Assembly (NCBI GenBank): GCA_014898415.1
Contig: RCTD01000005.1
Span: 2,542,001 to 2,606,000, forward strand
Direction of reading: 5' to 3'
Source of the DNA: Stromatinia cepivora
Lineage: Eukaryota; Ascomycota; Leotiomycetes; Helotiales; Sclerotiniaceae
Length of the DNA stretch: 64,000 nt
Positions 35,301-49,593 of the stretch are shown here, piece by piece (within the stretch, counting starts at the first letter, position 1; every line of letters begins with the position of its first letter). Position numbers and translations under genes: made by a program. The notes under the pieces were generated by a model. It did not search any database. It saw only the letters and a program-made list of their open reading frames with translations, and had not been told where the DNA came from.

Positions 35301-36001
35301 GTAACTAATTCCATTTCCTTTTTCCAAATTTTCAATATTTAAATTATATCATCTTTTTGTTTAAATAATATAATCCAATTTACTTTTATACAATTATCAA
35401 TAATTAATATAAAATAACAATTCCTTCGAATCGATTTTGGGAATAATCCTGCAATATCGAAATGTATAAATTCGAATCTCTTTAATTTGTACAGATTCAA
35501 TTACTTCAGAATATAATTGATTATCTTAATGAATATACACATTTTGCAGATATCTAATTCAATTGGGATCTTTATCGATTTGATTATATTGGATACCTTA
35601 TATAGATTCTTAATCTTATCTGGACCTAAATGATTGAATCTTCAATATCATAATAGATATCTCTTTTTCTCCTTGAATATTAATTTATTATCGATATTTT
35701 TGATATTATCAATTATCTCTAAAAAGAAGCTTTTTTCCTGATCATTTTGATATATATTAGAATAGAGAATTATATCCTTATATCCTTTGATTATATATAA
35801 AATCACATACATTCTGTTTTATATTTTAATATAGATAACTTTCTTATTATCCTTCTTGAAATATATATAATAAAAGTTGAATTCCTTTTGCAACCCTGTT
35901 TCGCAGATCCTTTTTCCTGATAATAAGTTTATTCCTAGCTCTAATACATATAATACATTTGAAAGTAACATTTTAGAATCATCTTCGTATATTATATCCA
36001 T
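32393..36001 (-). pseudogene. Copia-2 pol remnant (protease/pre-integrase to RNase H)
   Basis: Domain order on the minus strand is the standard Copia order. Clearest blocks: LSNVLYVLELGINLLSGKRI at about 35940, LVYIDDIVI near 33420, KVYTNTDWINNKYDWKN near 32870 (RNase H) and the terminal RNase H helix region at 32752-32393. Multiple stops and probable frameshifts. Confidence 0.85.
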
Positions 36002-37509
36002 TAAACCTTAATAACGATAATATATTACTCCCCTATTAATCTTTATCCTTCATTTAATAATAGATTTTATTAATCTGAATAATAAAGATTGATCAGATAT
36101 ATATAAAAAAGCATTTGTATCGGTATACCATTTGCTAAAGGAAGCTTTACTAATAATTTCCTTTATCAAATTGCAATCTTCTTTTATTATATTCTCAATA
36201 TCAGAATCTGATTCAAAAATATTATTAGCAAGGTATACTTGATCTTCCTTATTGAAATAAATCTTCTTCGGATTCGATAATCCTTTTTTCCTTTAATAAC
36301 GAAAATAATTATGAAATAGTTTACTGATTCATATTAAATATAGATAGTTTCGTATATAATGATCTTTCCTTTGATATAGATCACAAATATTATTTGGGAT
36401 CTCGAAATCTGATTCTTGATATCGAAAAGTGTATCTAGATCCTTTTGCAATTTATACTAATTTTGATCTATCCTTAAAACAAAGTTCTTTAATCTATAAA
36501 TACTTAATCTTATTATCGATACTAAAGTTAATTTGAATATCCAATATATCCATTACTTTTTGATAATCGATTGGAAGATTATATATTAAAATCAAGAATA
36601 GGATAATATCTTGATATATTGATCGATAACTTTTGTCTATAGCTTTTAATTTCCTTTTATACTCTTTTAATTTATTCTAAACTTCGATAATGGTTATATC
36701 GGGATAGATATTGGATTGGAATTTGAAGTTCTGGATTATCGTTATATACATATTGATTATAACTATACTGACTCTGGTATATTTTGATTTAAAATATTTT
36801 CAGAATATATATATTATTGAATATTTATTAGTAAAGGCTTTATTATTATTATTAAATGTTATACAAATATACAATAATATATTCATTTTGTTCTTTAAGT
36901 ATTCCAATTTCAATTTGATATTGTAATATATATGATCATTGATCTTATAGATAGATGCTATATTGGATCCTGTAATCTATATATATTCATCTAATGTTTA
37001 ATCAATTATATAAAACTATTCTTTCTTTTTCAATTGTATCTTCGTTTATCTGAATTATTATTTATAATTATTTTGATCGAGCTTCGAAGAGTTATTTGAT
37101 TCCGATATTGTAAAGGTTTCTTATTATTTGATAGATATCGAAGATAGTTTTCAGATTTTTAAAACAATCTTAAAAAAAGATATACAATAAATAAATTCAA
37201 AATAATAAAGAAATATAAAAATAAAACAATAAAAGAATTTATAAAATTATATTATAATATATTTTCTTATAGTTATACAAACTTGTTCTTCGCTTCTACT
37301 ATAATTCTGTATCGGCATTATACAGACTGCTCTCCACTCTAACCTATGATATTGTGAATTATAAACTGTATTATCGTATTTCAACTCTGCTTCAATAACA
37401 CTATATAAAAACTCTGATTTTCACTCTATTCCACCCCTATTAGCTATACTAATCCTTTCTCGATTTGCTTTGCTTTCTAATCACTACTATACAACCGGAT
37501 CTTATAACC

Positions 37510-37675
37510 TTTTAACTTTTGATACAGAAAGTAATAGTATTATTGACTATATAAATTGAACTAAGGATCTATAATTCTAATAGGAATAGAATTGAGGTTA
37601 TCCCCAAATATGGTCTGTACACCATTGTGGTCTTGTGACCTCAATTCTAATCCTATGATGGCCTCATTTCCAACA
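37510..37675 (-). repeat. 5' LTR of Copia-2 (166 bp)
   Basis: Keeps the canonical TGTTGG start at 37675 and is less mutated than its partner, so it shows the original sequence better. Confidence 0.92.
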
Positions 37676-37680
37676 GATTG

Positions 37681-40600
37681 TATATAAATCGTAAATTTCT
37701 TTTGATCTTTGGTTTGCTATTTGTGATATTCTTCGAAATCAAGATTTTGAATAATAAAAAGAAAGTTTTCTGTCGGGAGAATATAAATGAATAATTGATT
37801 CTACAATATAGCAATTGAGAATGTATATAATTGTTAAACTATAATGTATTGATCGCAATAACAAAGTAAAATAAATGAATTTTTAAAAGTATATGGATCC
37901 TTTTTTCATATTCTCGTTTTTGTTTTAATCAAACTTTTATTGATTATTATTATACCTAAAATTTCGGGGTCTAAAAAGATTAAACAAGCGAATCTCAATT
38001 GTATTAGACAAATAATAGTTGAAAAGAAAGCTTTAAGAGAGTCGAGTATAAAAAAAGATCTCAATATTTCTTCAAAGGATTATTAAATTGAATAAAAAAA
38101 ATTAATAAATCTAGTATAAATAATAAATCAAGATATCACTCTTTAAAAGTATAATTTAACTAAATCTATTTCTAGAATAATATATAATTATTTATTTCAA
38201 AAACCATTTCCTTTTGTCGAAGGAATTATTATTCATTATAATCAATTGCCAATTATAGATTTAGATAGTAATTTGAAGGTAGATTTCATTTTTGAATTCT
38301 ATCATATAATTGAAAGGTTTTATTAATCCTATATTTGTAATTATCGAAATAAAGGTTGCTTGATGAAGAAGAGAAAAAAAGGAATGTTTCTTTGTTTGAT
38401 AATAGCGATCTATTCGATCCTTCAGTGCTGGGTTTTTCGAATGATGAATTAAATAAAAAAGAAAGAGAAAAAAGGTTATCAAAAGTTATTGGCTTTTCAA
38501 TTAAAACAAAAGATAAAGGGAATCGTAGAAAAAGGAATGATTATTCATATATTTGATATATGAAATCGTTAATCATTAGGAGATATAATTTCTATGATGA
38601 ATACTTTGTTGATTCTTCCAAACCGAATAATCATTGATATTGGAATTGTAATATTCATTTATATACTTCTTTATTAACTTTTCTTTATCTTTTAATAGAT
38701 TATTATATCATCATTCATCAATAAAATTCGAAAGTAAGTTTTTTATTCACTCTTCATTTTCATAGTATATTGATCATTGATTGTATAATCCAAATAGAGA
38801 TACAGAATTGCAATAAAGATGATATTGAAGATCGAGGAAAAAAGAGAAATTGTTTTTTTGCCTTTATATTATTATTCCCCCTTTCCTCATTGTATTATTT
38901 ATTAAAATCTTCGAAAAACTGAACAAAAGAAGTATATTATAATTTCGAAGAACGATAATGAAAATGAGAAAAAAAGAGTAATGAAGAAAAAGAGGAGAAA
39001 AGAATAAATAGTATATTCAAAGAAAAGGGAAAGAAAGGATAATCCTTTAGCTTTTGTAGTATTAATAATATCAATAACTCCGGTTACTCCAATTGTTCTT
39101 TATTCCTTAATTGTTATAAATAATCTAAAGGTTTTTTTATTTAAACTTTAAATTATTGAGTTTAGAAAGAAGTTTATCCTTTTTCGAAAATAGAAAAATG
39201 AAAAATAAAGAAATAATCGATCTTAATTGTTTTTTGTTTCCTAATGAATATAGAGTATACGAATTGAAGTATATTATGGAAAAATATAATAATCTAGGAT
39301 ATTAAATAAGATTTATTCTATCTACACCAAAGAGAAGAAATACGAATTTCAAATTATCGTTACTTAAACTCTATAATCATTGTTATTTAAACTTTATAAT
39401 CATCGTTATTCAAGCTCTATAATTATTGTTATTTAAACTTTATGATCCTGTTACTCATATCTTGTAAATTGAAGAGGGATCGGAAATGTTCGAACTTTTG
39501 TCTTGTAAAATTCTTGATAAACCCATTAACAATTATATCAATAATCGATAAATAAATTATATAAAAATTCTTTTTTGAATATTCTTGATATAATCATATA
39601 TTTTGGATATCGACATGATATAATTTCATAGTGATCCGTTTGTTTTCATCAATCATCAATCTGATCGTTTGTTGGTTATTATAAAAGATCGTTATAGGCT
39701 CTTTCATTGTTAGATCGATTTTTTTTAAGAAATATAAAATTATTATAATTTCTTTTGATATATATTCAACTTTGAAAAGCTTTATTTCGGTAATCGAGAT
39801 AGTTATAATATCTTGTTTGGATACTTTCCATACAATTAAGCTATCGAAAAGGGATATAACATACCCTTAAAATAATCGATGAATATCTGGATCATTTGCA
39901 AAAGAAATATCTAAAAAAACAAAAAATTGTAATATTTAATTACCGCTATATTGAATCGCAAGATACCTTATATTCCATAGATATTATAAACAATAATCAA
40001 CAGTTTTTATATAATCGCTTAATAGATTAATCAAATAATGATTCAATTGTGAAGCAACGAATAATACATCCGCTTTTATAATGATTACAATATATAATAC
40101 TGAGCCTATTTTCTCTTGATATATTTTTATAATATATACAAAAACTTGACCCTGATTTTTCCGAAATACTATTATCAGGAGTAGTATATTTACTATCCCA
40201 TTTGTTGCTTTGAATTTCTTAACAATCTTCTCAATGTATGTATTATAAGCTAGCCACAATTTTTTCTTGGATCGATTACAGAGTATATGTATATTTAGAA
40301 ATCATTTAGTGTTTTTTAGATTTTGTAGTTTATATATAACTTTGATTCCCTTAATGATCTTTGTGATAACTGATTCGTTTTTCTTATGATAAATAATCTG
40401 AATATTGTTTACAAAGAAAAGAATCATAATAATGTATTTTGGGTTAATATATAAATACAATTCCTTTTTGTATTATATTAATCCTAGTTTTTCGAGTATC
40501 CGAATGAAATCCTTAAACCATATAATTAGAGAATCTTGTAGATTATACAAAGTTTGATTAATTATAATATTTTTGTTTAGGATTTTGTATTTATCAAATA

Positions 40601-41659
40601 AATAATATACAATTGGGGTATTAGAAAGATTGTATAAAATATTAATGAAGATATTGATTATATTGTATTGCTTTATTTCGAGATCATATTTAATAATAAT
40701 TATTATTACAATTCGGAATGATTAGCCTGCTAATATAGCAATGTAAATAATCTCAATAGTATTTTTAATCTAAAGATCTTTTTGTACTATTAAATATAAA
40801 CGATAACAAATGATTAAACCTTAATCATTGTATTTATATGTAAACACTTATTGAAGAAGAATCGGTTTTGTAGATTCCGATCCAGAATCGATTTTATACT
40901 AGATTTTCCTAACCTTAAGATTATTAATCTTAAAATTGTAATTCTGTTTAAACCAATATTCTATTTGATGATTTTCTAATTAATAATAAAAACAAGGTAA
41001 TTTTGAAATTGCAAATGTATGAATTCGAGGAAATGGTATTGTTTGTAATTTATTGATTGTAGATCAAATAAAAAGCAATGATGGTTTTGCTTCAATTCCA
41101 ATAATGATTATATTATAAACTATTATAAATTGAGAATACTCTTTTATATTATTCATTCTTTATTAATCAGATCAGAATATAGAATGAAAATTGTTTAAAC
41201 AAGGTAATCCTATTGAATTTGTTTTTTGAAATATAATAATTCTTATATAAGATTTAGTATTAAAATCGTTCCTTTAATAATATTGTTATATACACAATTG
41301 TTTTTGTATACATACTAATTGTTTTGGAATACAAAAGCCAGATGATTTCTGGAAAAGAGGTGACTCCGAATAATAATTGTATAATTGAAACTCAAATGGA
41401 TTAATCTAAGCCCTGAGTATTTCAATCCTTATAATATAAATTCTTTTAAACATCTATTCAAGATTATGAATCTACGAGTTCTTTATAAATCGATCAAATG
41501 AATATATAGAGCATAATAATCTTTGTAATGATTGAATTTCCTTTATAGAATATTTTGATTGATTATTTTAGTATATATACTTTCTCTTGAAATATTAAGA
41601 TTAATCGATTAAAGCAATCTCTGAATTACTTTTATATATATTATAAAGAATTTCAATGA
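37681..41659 (-). pseudogene. Copia-1 II: reverse transcriptase/RNase H remnant and accessory block
   Basis: On the minus strand 41659-40300 corresponds to the Copia reverse transcriptase. 40259-39984 reads RNase H (YQEKIGSVLYIVIIIKADVL). Pol ends near 39490 with a KPL-KQKFEHF-like end. From 39460 to 37681 the conserved reading frames are on the plus strand, opposite to pol (for example 38356-38556, SLFDNSDLFDPSVLGFSNDE), and belong to the accessory block described separately. Confidence 0.8.
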
Positions 41660-41664
41660 TATAA
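41660..41664. other. Target-site duplication TATAA, left copy, of Copia-1 I
   Basis: TATAA precedes the LTR at 41665 and follows the LTR ending at 49902 (49903-49907). The empty site is preserved in copy III near 60940. Confidence 0.88.
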
Positions 41665-41973
41665 TGTCACGGAAAGCCCCGCAATCCCCTGTATCTTATG
41701 AAGGATCAAAGCGTATGCTTTCCAATCGGAATGAAGGATCTACTAGCCCTTATCAATCCATCAATTGATAAGGTGATCCTAATATACTAATAAATAAAGA
41801 TCTAGTCTAATTAAAGTGTATATCGATTAAATAATCATTCATTTGTTCTATATATATAGCTCTTAATTCATATAATCAAGAGCAAGTTATTCAATTCTTT
41901 TATTCTATTAATCATATATACCATTTATTCAACGATCCCTGAAAGTATTGTATAATTATATTATCCCGTAATA
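41665..41973 (+). repeat. 5' LTR of Copia-1 I (309 bp)
   Basis: Starts TGTCACGGAAAGCCCCGC and ends CCCGTAATA. The start is unmutated. Confidence 0.93.
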
Positions 41974-43399
41974 ATTATAAATCTGATAGTTTTTAAATCT
42001 ATATAACTTTTTATCCAATAATTATTAAATATTCAAAAGATCATTCTTAAAATATCATTCCTATCTTATCTATAATTCAATATTTATATCAATTTAGTTA
42101 TCTTTATTTAATATAGCAAAAAATTAAAACGATCTTTTTTTTACAATCTATATTCAATAACCGAAGTAATATTTATACTTGAAAAATAAATATCAAGTTC
42201 AAGGAATTTGGGATTCAATCAATTCAGAGAACGATTTATTTGTTTTTATATCAACGATATCTATTCCAAATTTCGATTTGATGAATAAATTTATCTATAC
42301 TTAGATCAATTGATTCTTGATCAAATTATCTGTTTTATCTTCCATTATCGATTTTCAAATCAAATATAATCAAAAGAAACAAATTTAATATTAAAAGGAA
42401 TTCTCGGAATATCTTGTAGCGATTTAATTCAGAAAAGATATTAATAAAGATATAAAAATGAAAGATTCTAATAGTAATATGTCAGGATTCATTTCTAATA
42501 AATTCATTACTTCATTTCCAATCATTTTTTAAAAAATTTCTTTCGAGCTTGTTTTTCTTTAATTGGAGTATCGATATTGATAATAAGAATATATATAGAA
42601 TCATAAAGCTTTCAGGGATGTTTATAAGTGGATCGAATTATTAATTGATTAAGTATATTTTATAAAGCTATTTATTCTTAATCAAGATATTATAGCTTTT
42701 TCATTTAAGATGATTATTAATATATTCAAAAAGAAGCTTATATCTATAGTAATTATTGTCAAGTTCGTAGTACTATAAGAATATCGGTCTATTCTAATAC
42801 AAACTTTGTTCGGTAGAATTGATTTTGTTAAATAGTATAGGGATTGGATTATAGTCTATATTAAAGTTTTTGTATATAAGATTACTGAGGTATAAAATGA
42901 AGTTGTTATCAATATTTTTTTATAAGCTATTGGTATTAGGATGTTTTCAATTTGGGTAAATATTATGATCATATAAATCGAAATGAATAATCAATTTGGA
43001 TTATTCAACTTTTTATTTAAGCAATTCGGAGATGTTTTTGAAGGATTAGTTTTTTAGGATTCTATTTCCTTAAAAACTAAAAGAGAAGTATATTCTATAT
43101 TTATCTTTTTTCAAAATAATAAAAAGTTTAAGAAGAATAAGAAGAATATCAATTTTGGAAATAATTAAGGGATTAAGAAGATCTGGGAATGTTTTTGTAG
43201 AATCGAATTTGAATGGAATAATGGAATTGGTTATAATTACATTACATATAATTGCAAAGCTATAGAGTTAATATTTATTGGAAGGATCAATTTATCGCTT
43301 AAAAGGGTATTCAGCGAAAACGAATTATAAATAATTAGGGATCGAGTAAAATTATATTTATGGAAGCAATTTCATCTTAATTGGATTAAAAGGAAATGA

Positions 43400-43786
43400 A
43401 TGAAAGATTCTATTGATCCTTTAGAATCTTCAATCAATACTGTTATTTTGGATGCTCGATATAATCAATCAGGGGTATATTCTATAACAATAAAAATATA
43501 CTATCTATTTAATAATACCTTATTCGATAATTATAATGTTATATATATTATAAACAATATATCTTTGTTAAATAATCATCGATATCGATTATCCGATCCC
43601 AATGATCTTGTAGAAACAAATACTTCCAATTTCCAAGTTCTAAAATGCAGGATTTATACTATCAAAGAGATCATCAAAAAAGAAGGTTATTCTAATAATG
43701 ATCTAATTTTAAACAATATAATATTCATCCCTGATTTTCATATCAATATCGTTTCGGAAATTCGATTGAAAAAAGCCGACCTATAG
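43400..43786 (+). pseudogene. Copia-1 I protease/pre-integrase segment
   Basis: A 128-codon open stretch ends with NDLILNNIIFIPDFHINIVS and then LKKADL, the pre-integrase pattern (L-x-N-V-x-x-V-P-x-x-x-x-N-L-x-S) of Copia polyproteins. The upstream DSGAS-type protease site is replaced by DARYNQSGVYS-like sequence and cannot be confirmed. The same segment is seen at 51960-51622 (copy II) and 62881-62663 (copy III), both minus. Confidence 0.82.
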
Positions 43787-44099
43787 TTTTCAGGATATAA
43801 CTATATTCTTTATAAAGAAGATCATATAAATAGTATAATAATTGTTTAATATATTTATATTGAAAATCTTGTATTTTTAGAATACAAATCATTTTCTATT
43901 TATTTAAGTATTCTTTTATCTATTCTTATAAACAATTTTTTTATAATATATTTAATAATAAATAGAAAAATAAATAAAGTATTCTATTGTTCTTGTAATC
44001 CATTTCTTTTAAAAAAAGATACAAATGAAATATAGTATAAATATTTTGAGCATTTGGAAAAGGGGGTTTTTGGGTATTTAGTATTTGTAATATAAAATA

Positions 44100-47000
44100 T
44101 CAAAATAAAAAATATTATTTATTCCAATTATACTGATTATACTCACATTTATACAAAGCAAATCATTTCTTGTACTCTAAATGATCGTTAATCACTTCAA
44201 TTCTTTTATAAAATCCAATAAAATCTTTTTGATTTCGATAAAGAATATAATAATATATTATAATTTCTATTGATCAAAGAAATATATTATAATAAAATCT
44301 TTTTATATTCAATCTTTTATAAAATATACAATAAAGTATTTGTAATTATTTAAAGCTTTATAATCTAGATTCATTATAAATACAGTTTAATAATTATAAT
44401 GATCAAATAGAATAATGATATATTTATTATTGAAATTATGGGAGCAATGTTATTTGAGAAATGGATCAAGCAAAAAAGCATCGAACTCGAATTATCCTTA
44501 TCTTATATATATGAATCCAATAAAGGATTAGAACATATAAAACAAGAAATAATCACAAAACAAATAAAAATATGAATTACAATAGGTTTATTGGACAAAT
44601 TATGGGTGGAAGCAGTACAAATTGCTATTTACTTATATAATATAAATCCTTTGAAAATCAAATCCTTCAAATCGCCTAATAAGATACTCGATATATAATT
44701 CCGTAATTATTTTTACAAAAATAATCCTCTATTCATAAAGAAAATATCTAACGATCTCCATCCCAATTAGAATAAAATCTACAAATATGGATACCAAATT
44801 TACTCTTTGGATAAAAACAGAGAAACTGGAATTAATAGGAAATAATACAAAACCAATCCTTGAATATATATTGAATATTTAGTAAATTATATCCCAAACA
44901 CATTGATCTATTATATATAAATATTCAAGTTCGATAAAGTTATTGTTATTCGAAATATAATGTTCAATAAGGAATTCATTTATTATATAGATTCTATTAA
45001 TTGAATAATCGATATTTATATTATAAAAAAGCTTAAATAATTTATTAAAGCCCTTAACCTATAAGATCATATCGAAATAAACAAAATGATTATTCAAAAT
45101 AAGGATAATTATAAAAACTTCATTTACCTATCTATTTTTACAGATCAAAAAGCTTTTGATTTATTTATCAAATGTATTTCAGATCTATTATTTACAAACA
45201 AATTGATCTTAGGGGTAGATATAGATCTAAAAGATGATAATAGGAATAAAGAAATCGATTTAGGATTATTCAATCTATTTAATTCTTTAGATAATAAGAA
45301 TAAAACATATAATAAAGATATACAAATATTAATCGATTCTTTCATTGAAGAAATTGAAAAAGTCGATTTTTTTATTGAAAAATAATTATATCTTGCAAAT
45401 AAAGATATTGGTATTGTTTAAGAAGATACCTATAATAATAATACAGATTCCGATTTCATCGAATATATTGATATAGGGAATATGAAGTATGAGTCTATTA
45501 ATTGTATTATTGAAGTTCTTTATAATATATATGAAAGTGATTTAAAGATTGTTTTAATCGATTAATTTTAATATTCTAAAAGGAAGTATATATATTAAAA
45601 TAATCAATCAAAGTATTCTATAAAGGAAATCCAATTATTATAAAGATTGTTACATTTTATATATTCATTTGATCGATTTATAGAGGATTTACAGATTTAT
45701 GATTTCGAATAGATATTTAAAAGAATTTGTATTATAAGGATTGAAATACTCAGGGTTCAGATCAATCCATTTAAGTTTCAATTATACAATTATTATTCAG
45801 AGTCATCTTTTTTTCGGGAATTATTTGGTTTTTGTATTCCAAAATAATCAGTATATATATAAAGGCAATTGTATATATAATAATATTATTAAAGGAGCAA
45901 TCCCAATGCTGGATCCTATATAGGAATTATTATATTTCAAAGAATAAGTTCAATGGGATTATTTCGTTTAAACAACTTCCATTTTATATTCTGGTTTGAT
46001 CAATAAAGAATGGATGATATGGAGGAATGTTTTCAATTTGTGATAATTTATAGTGTAATCATTGCTGGAATTGAAGCAAAACTATTATTGTTTTTTATTT
46101 GATCTATGATTAGTAGATTATAAGTAATACTACTTCTTCGAATTCATATATTTGTAATTCCAAAATTACTTTGTTTTTATTATCAATTAGAAGATCATCA
46201 AATAGGATATTGATTCAAACAGAACTGCAATCTTGAAATTAATAACCTTAAGATTAAAAAAACCTGGTATGAAATCGATTCTAGATCGGAATCTTTAAAA
46301 CCGATCCCCCTTTAATAAATGTTTATATATAAATATAATGATCAAGATCTAATTACTTATTGCTATTTATATTTAATAATATAAAGAGATCTCCAGATTA
46401 AAAATACTATTGAGATTATTTATGTTATTATATTAACAGATCAATCATTCCGAATCATAATAACAATCATTATTAAATATAATCTCGAAACAAAGCAATA
46501 CAATATAATCAATATCTTCATCAATATTCTATACAATCCTTTCAATATTCCAATTGTATACTATCTATTTAATAAATACAAAATCCCAAACAAAAATGTT
46601 ATAATCAATCGAGCTTTGTATAATCTACAAGATTCTTCAATTATATAATTTAAGGATTTCATTCGAACATTTGAGAAACTAGAATTAATATAATACAAAA
46701 AGGAATTATATTTATATATTAACCTAGAGTACATTATTATAATTCTTTTCTTCATAAACAACATTCAGATCATTTATTATAAAAAAAAACAAATCAATTA
46801 CCATAAAGATCACCAAAGGAATCAAAACTGTATATAAATTACAAGACCTAGGAAACATTAAATAATTTCTAAGTATATATATACTTTATAATCGATTCAA
46901 GAAAAAGTTGTAATTAATTTATAATATATATATTAAAAAGATTATTAAGAAATTCAAAACAATAAACAGGATAATAAGTACATCATTTCCGATAATAATA

Positions 47001-47704
47001 TTTCGGAAAAATCAGGGTCAAACTCCTATATATATTATAAAAATATATCAAAAGAAAATAAACTCAATATTATATATTACAATCATTATAAAAGCGGATA
47101 TATCATTCGCTACTTTGCAACTGAATCATTATTTGATCAATCTATCAAACAATTATATGAAAATTATTGATCACTATTTACAATATCTATAAAATACAAG
47201 ATATCTTATAATCCAATATAATAGTAATCAAATACTACAATTTCTTATCTTCTCAGATACTTCTTTTATAAATAATCCAAATACTCATTAATCATCCCAA
47301 AAATACATTATATCCCTTTTCGATGATTTAATCATATAGAAAGCATCCAAACAAGACACTATAACCATCTCGACTACCGAAACAGAGTTTCTCAGAATCG
47401 AATATACATCAAAAAAAACTATAACAACCTTACATTTCTTAAAAGAAATCAATCTAATAATAAAAAAACTTATAACAATCTTCTACAACAACCAGTAAAC
47501 GATCAAATTAATAATTAATAAAAACAAACAAATCACTACGAAACTACATCACATCAATATCCAAAATATATAATTACATCAAGAATATTCAAAAAGAAAC
47601 TTTTATATAACCTATCTACCGACCACCGATATAACTACTAACAAACTCACCAAAAACCTTACAAAACAAAAATTCGAACACTTCCGATCCCTTTTCAACC
47701 TATA
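44100..47704 (+). pseudogene. Copia-1 I integrase, linker, reverse transcriptase and RNase H remnant
   Basis: Integrase: GAMLFEKWIKQKSIELELSL, then LWVEAVQIAIYLYNINPL. Linker ORF 45086-45385. Reverse transcriptase blocks include NRALYNLQDSS and FIRTFEKLELI near 46610-46690. The RNase H block ESLFDQSIKQLYEN is near 47130, and pol ends near 47700 (TLPIPFQ). Stops interrupt every domain. Confidence 0.8.
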
Positions 47705-49590
47705 AAATGTAAACAACAAAATCATAAAACTTGAATAACAACAATCTGGAGCTCGTATTTCTTCCCTTTAATATAAATGAAATAAATCCTATTTGGTATC
47801 CCAAACTATTATACTTTTCCACAATATACTCCAATTTGTATACTCTATATTCATCGGGAAACAAAGAACAATCAAAACCAATCATTACTCCGTTTTTCAT
47901 TTTCTTATTCTCAAAAAAGGATAAGCTTTTTTTTAAACTTAATAATTTGAAATTCAAATAAAAAAGCCTTTGAATTATCCATAATAATCAAGAAACGAAA
48001 AACAATTAAAGCAATCGGAATTATTGATATTATCGATATTACAAAAACTAAAGGACTATTCCTCCTTTCTCTTTTCTTTGGATATACCATCCATTTTTTC
48101 TTTTTCTTCTTTTCTACCATTCTTTCTCTTTTATCTTCATTATCGCTTTCCAAAATCACAATATACTTTTTTCATTTAGTTTTTCGAAAACTCCAATAAA
48201 TAATACAACAAAAAGAAAAAGAACGATGATACAAAAACAAAAGAACAATTTCTCTTTTCTTTTCGATCTTCAATATCATTTTCATTACAATTCTATATCC
48301 TTGCTTGGATTATACAATCAATGATTAATATATTATAAAGATAGGGGATAAACAAAAAACTTATTTTTGAATTTTGTTAATAAACAATAATATAATAATT
48401 TATTAAAGGATAAAGGAAAGCTAATAAAGAAGTATATAGATAAATACCACAATTCCAATACTAACGATTATTCGGTTTGAAAGAATCAACAAAGTATTTA
48501 TTATAGAAATTATATTTCCCAGTGATTAACGATTTTATATATCAAATATATAAATAATTATTCCTTTCCCTATAATTCCCTTCATCTCTTATTTTGATTA
48601 AAGAACTAGCAATTTTCGATAATCTTTTTTCTCTTTCTTCTTTATCTAATTCATTATCCGAAAAACCCAATATTAAAGAATCGAATGAATTATCATTATT
48701 AAATAAAGAAATATTCCTTCTTTTCTCTCTTTTATTAAACAATCTTTGCTTTGACAATTATAAACACAAAATTAATAAAATTTTTCAATTATACAACAGA
48801 ATTCAAGAATAAAATCTACTTCCAAATTACTACTTAAACCTATAATTAGCAATTGACTACAACAAACAATAGTTCCTTCAATAAAGAAAAATAATTTCTG
48901 AAATAAATAACAACATATTATTCTAGGAGTAGATTTAATTAAACTATACTCCCAAAGATCGATATCTTAGTTCGTCATTTACACTAAACTCATTAATTCT
49001 TTCTACTCGATTTATTAATCCTTTAAAAAAGTATTAAAATCTTCTCTTGCATTCAATTTTCTCAAAACTTTCTTTTTAACCATCGTTTGCCTAATATAAC
49101 TAAAATTCATTTATTTAATCTTTTTAAACCCCAAAATCTTAAATATAATAATAATCAATAAAAACTTGATTAAAACAAAAACAAAAATACAAAAAAGAGA
49201 TCTATATATCTTTAAAAAATTCATTTATTTTATTTCGTTATTGCGATCAATATATTATAATTTAGCAATTATATATATTTTTAATTGTTACATTACAAAA
49301 TCGATCATTCATCTATATTCTTTCGATAAAAAACTTTCTTTTTATTATTCAAAATTTTGATTTTGAAGAATATTATAAATAGCAAATCGAAGATCAAAAG
49401 AAATTTGCAATTTATATATATTCAAATTCTTTTTTATTTTAAAAATACCAGGATTATTTCAGATTTATATATTATATTAAATTTTAATTGATATTTGCTT
49501 ATAATTGTTTTATATATTCATTTACGAATTATATGAATTGTTATTTTTTATACCTTTTTATTTGTTTCAAATCGCCTTCCGATCTGGGGG
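47700..49590 (-). other. Accessory block of Copia-1 I with antisense open frames
   Basis: Between the end of RNase H and the 3' LTR. The open frames are on the minus strand, opposite to pol: 48757-48542 (SLFNNDNSFDSLILGFSDNE), 48159-47911 (a lysine-rich stretch, then LVFVISIISIIPIALIVF, a membrane-span-like segment) and 47957-47700 (IGFDCSLFPDEYRVYKLE). Equivalents occur in copy III at 57758-57943, 58314-58499 and 58447-58728, and in more degraded form in copy II at 38356-39460. I recognise no family. Confidence 0.7.
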
Positions 49591-49593
49591 GTA

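Larger units (their letters stand above)
32195..37675 (-). mobile_element. Copia-2, 5481-bp Copia retrotransposon inserted in Copia-1 II
   Basis: 166-bp LTRs at both ends (32195-32360 and 37510-37675). The 5' LTR starts TGTTGGAAATGAGG on the minus strand and is followed by a GGTTATAAGATCCGG primer-site-like sequence. The gag region is about 37400-36100, with pre-integrase/protease at 36001-35819 (LSNVLYVLELGINLLSG). The integrase is degraded around 35400-34700. Reverse transcriptase is around 34000-33350, with a YIDD catalytic box (LVYIDDIVI). RNase H follows and ends at 32393 (SEYIAITIFIKQKKWIIQIL; YFIKNLTKKKKIAI). Stops throughout; not functional. Confidence 0.92.
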
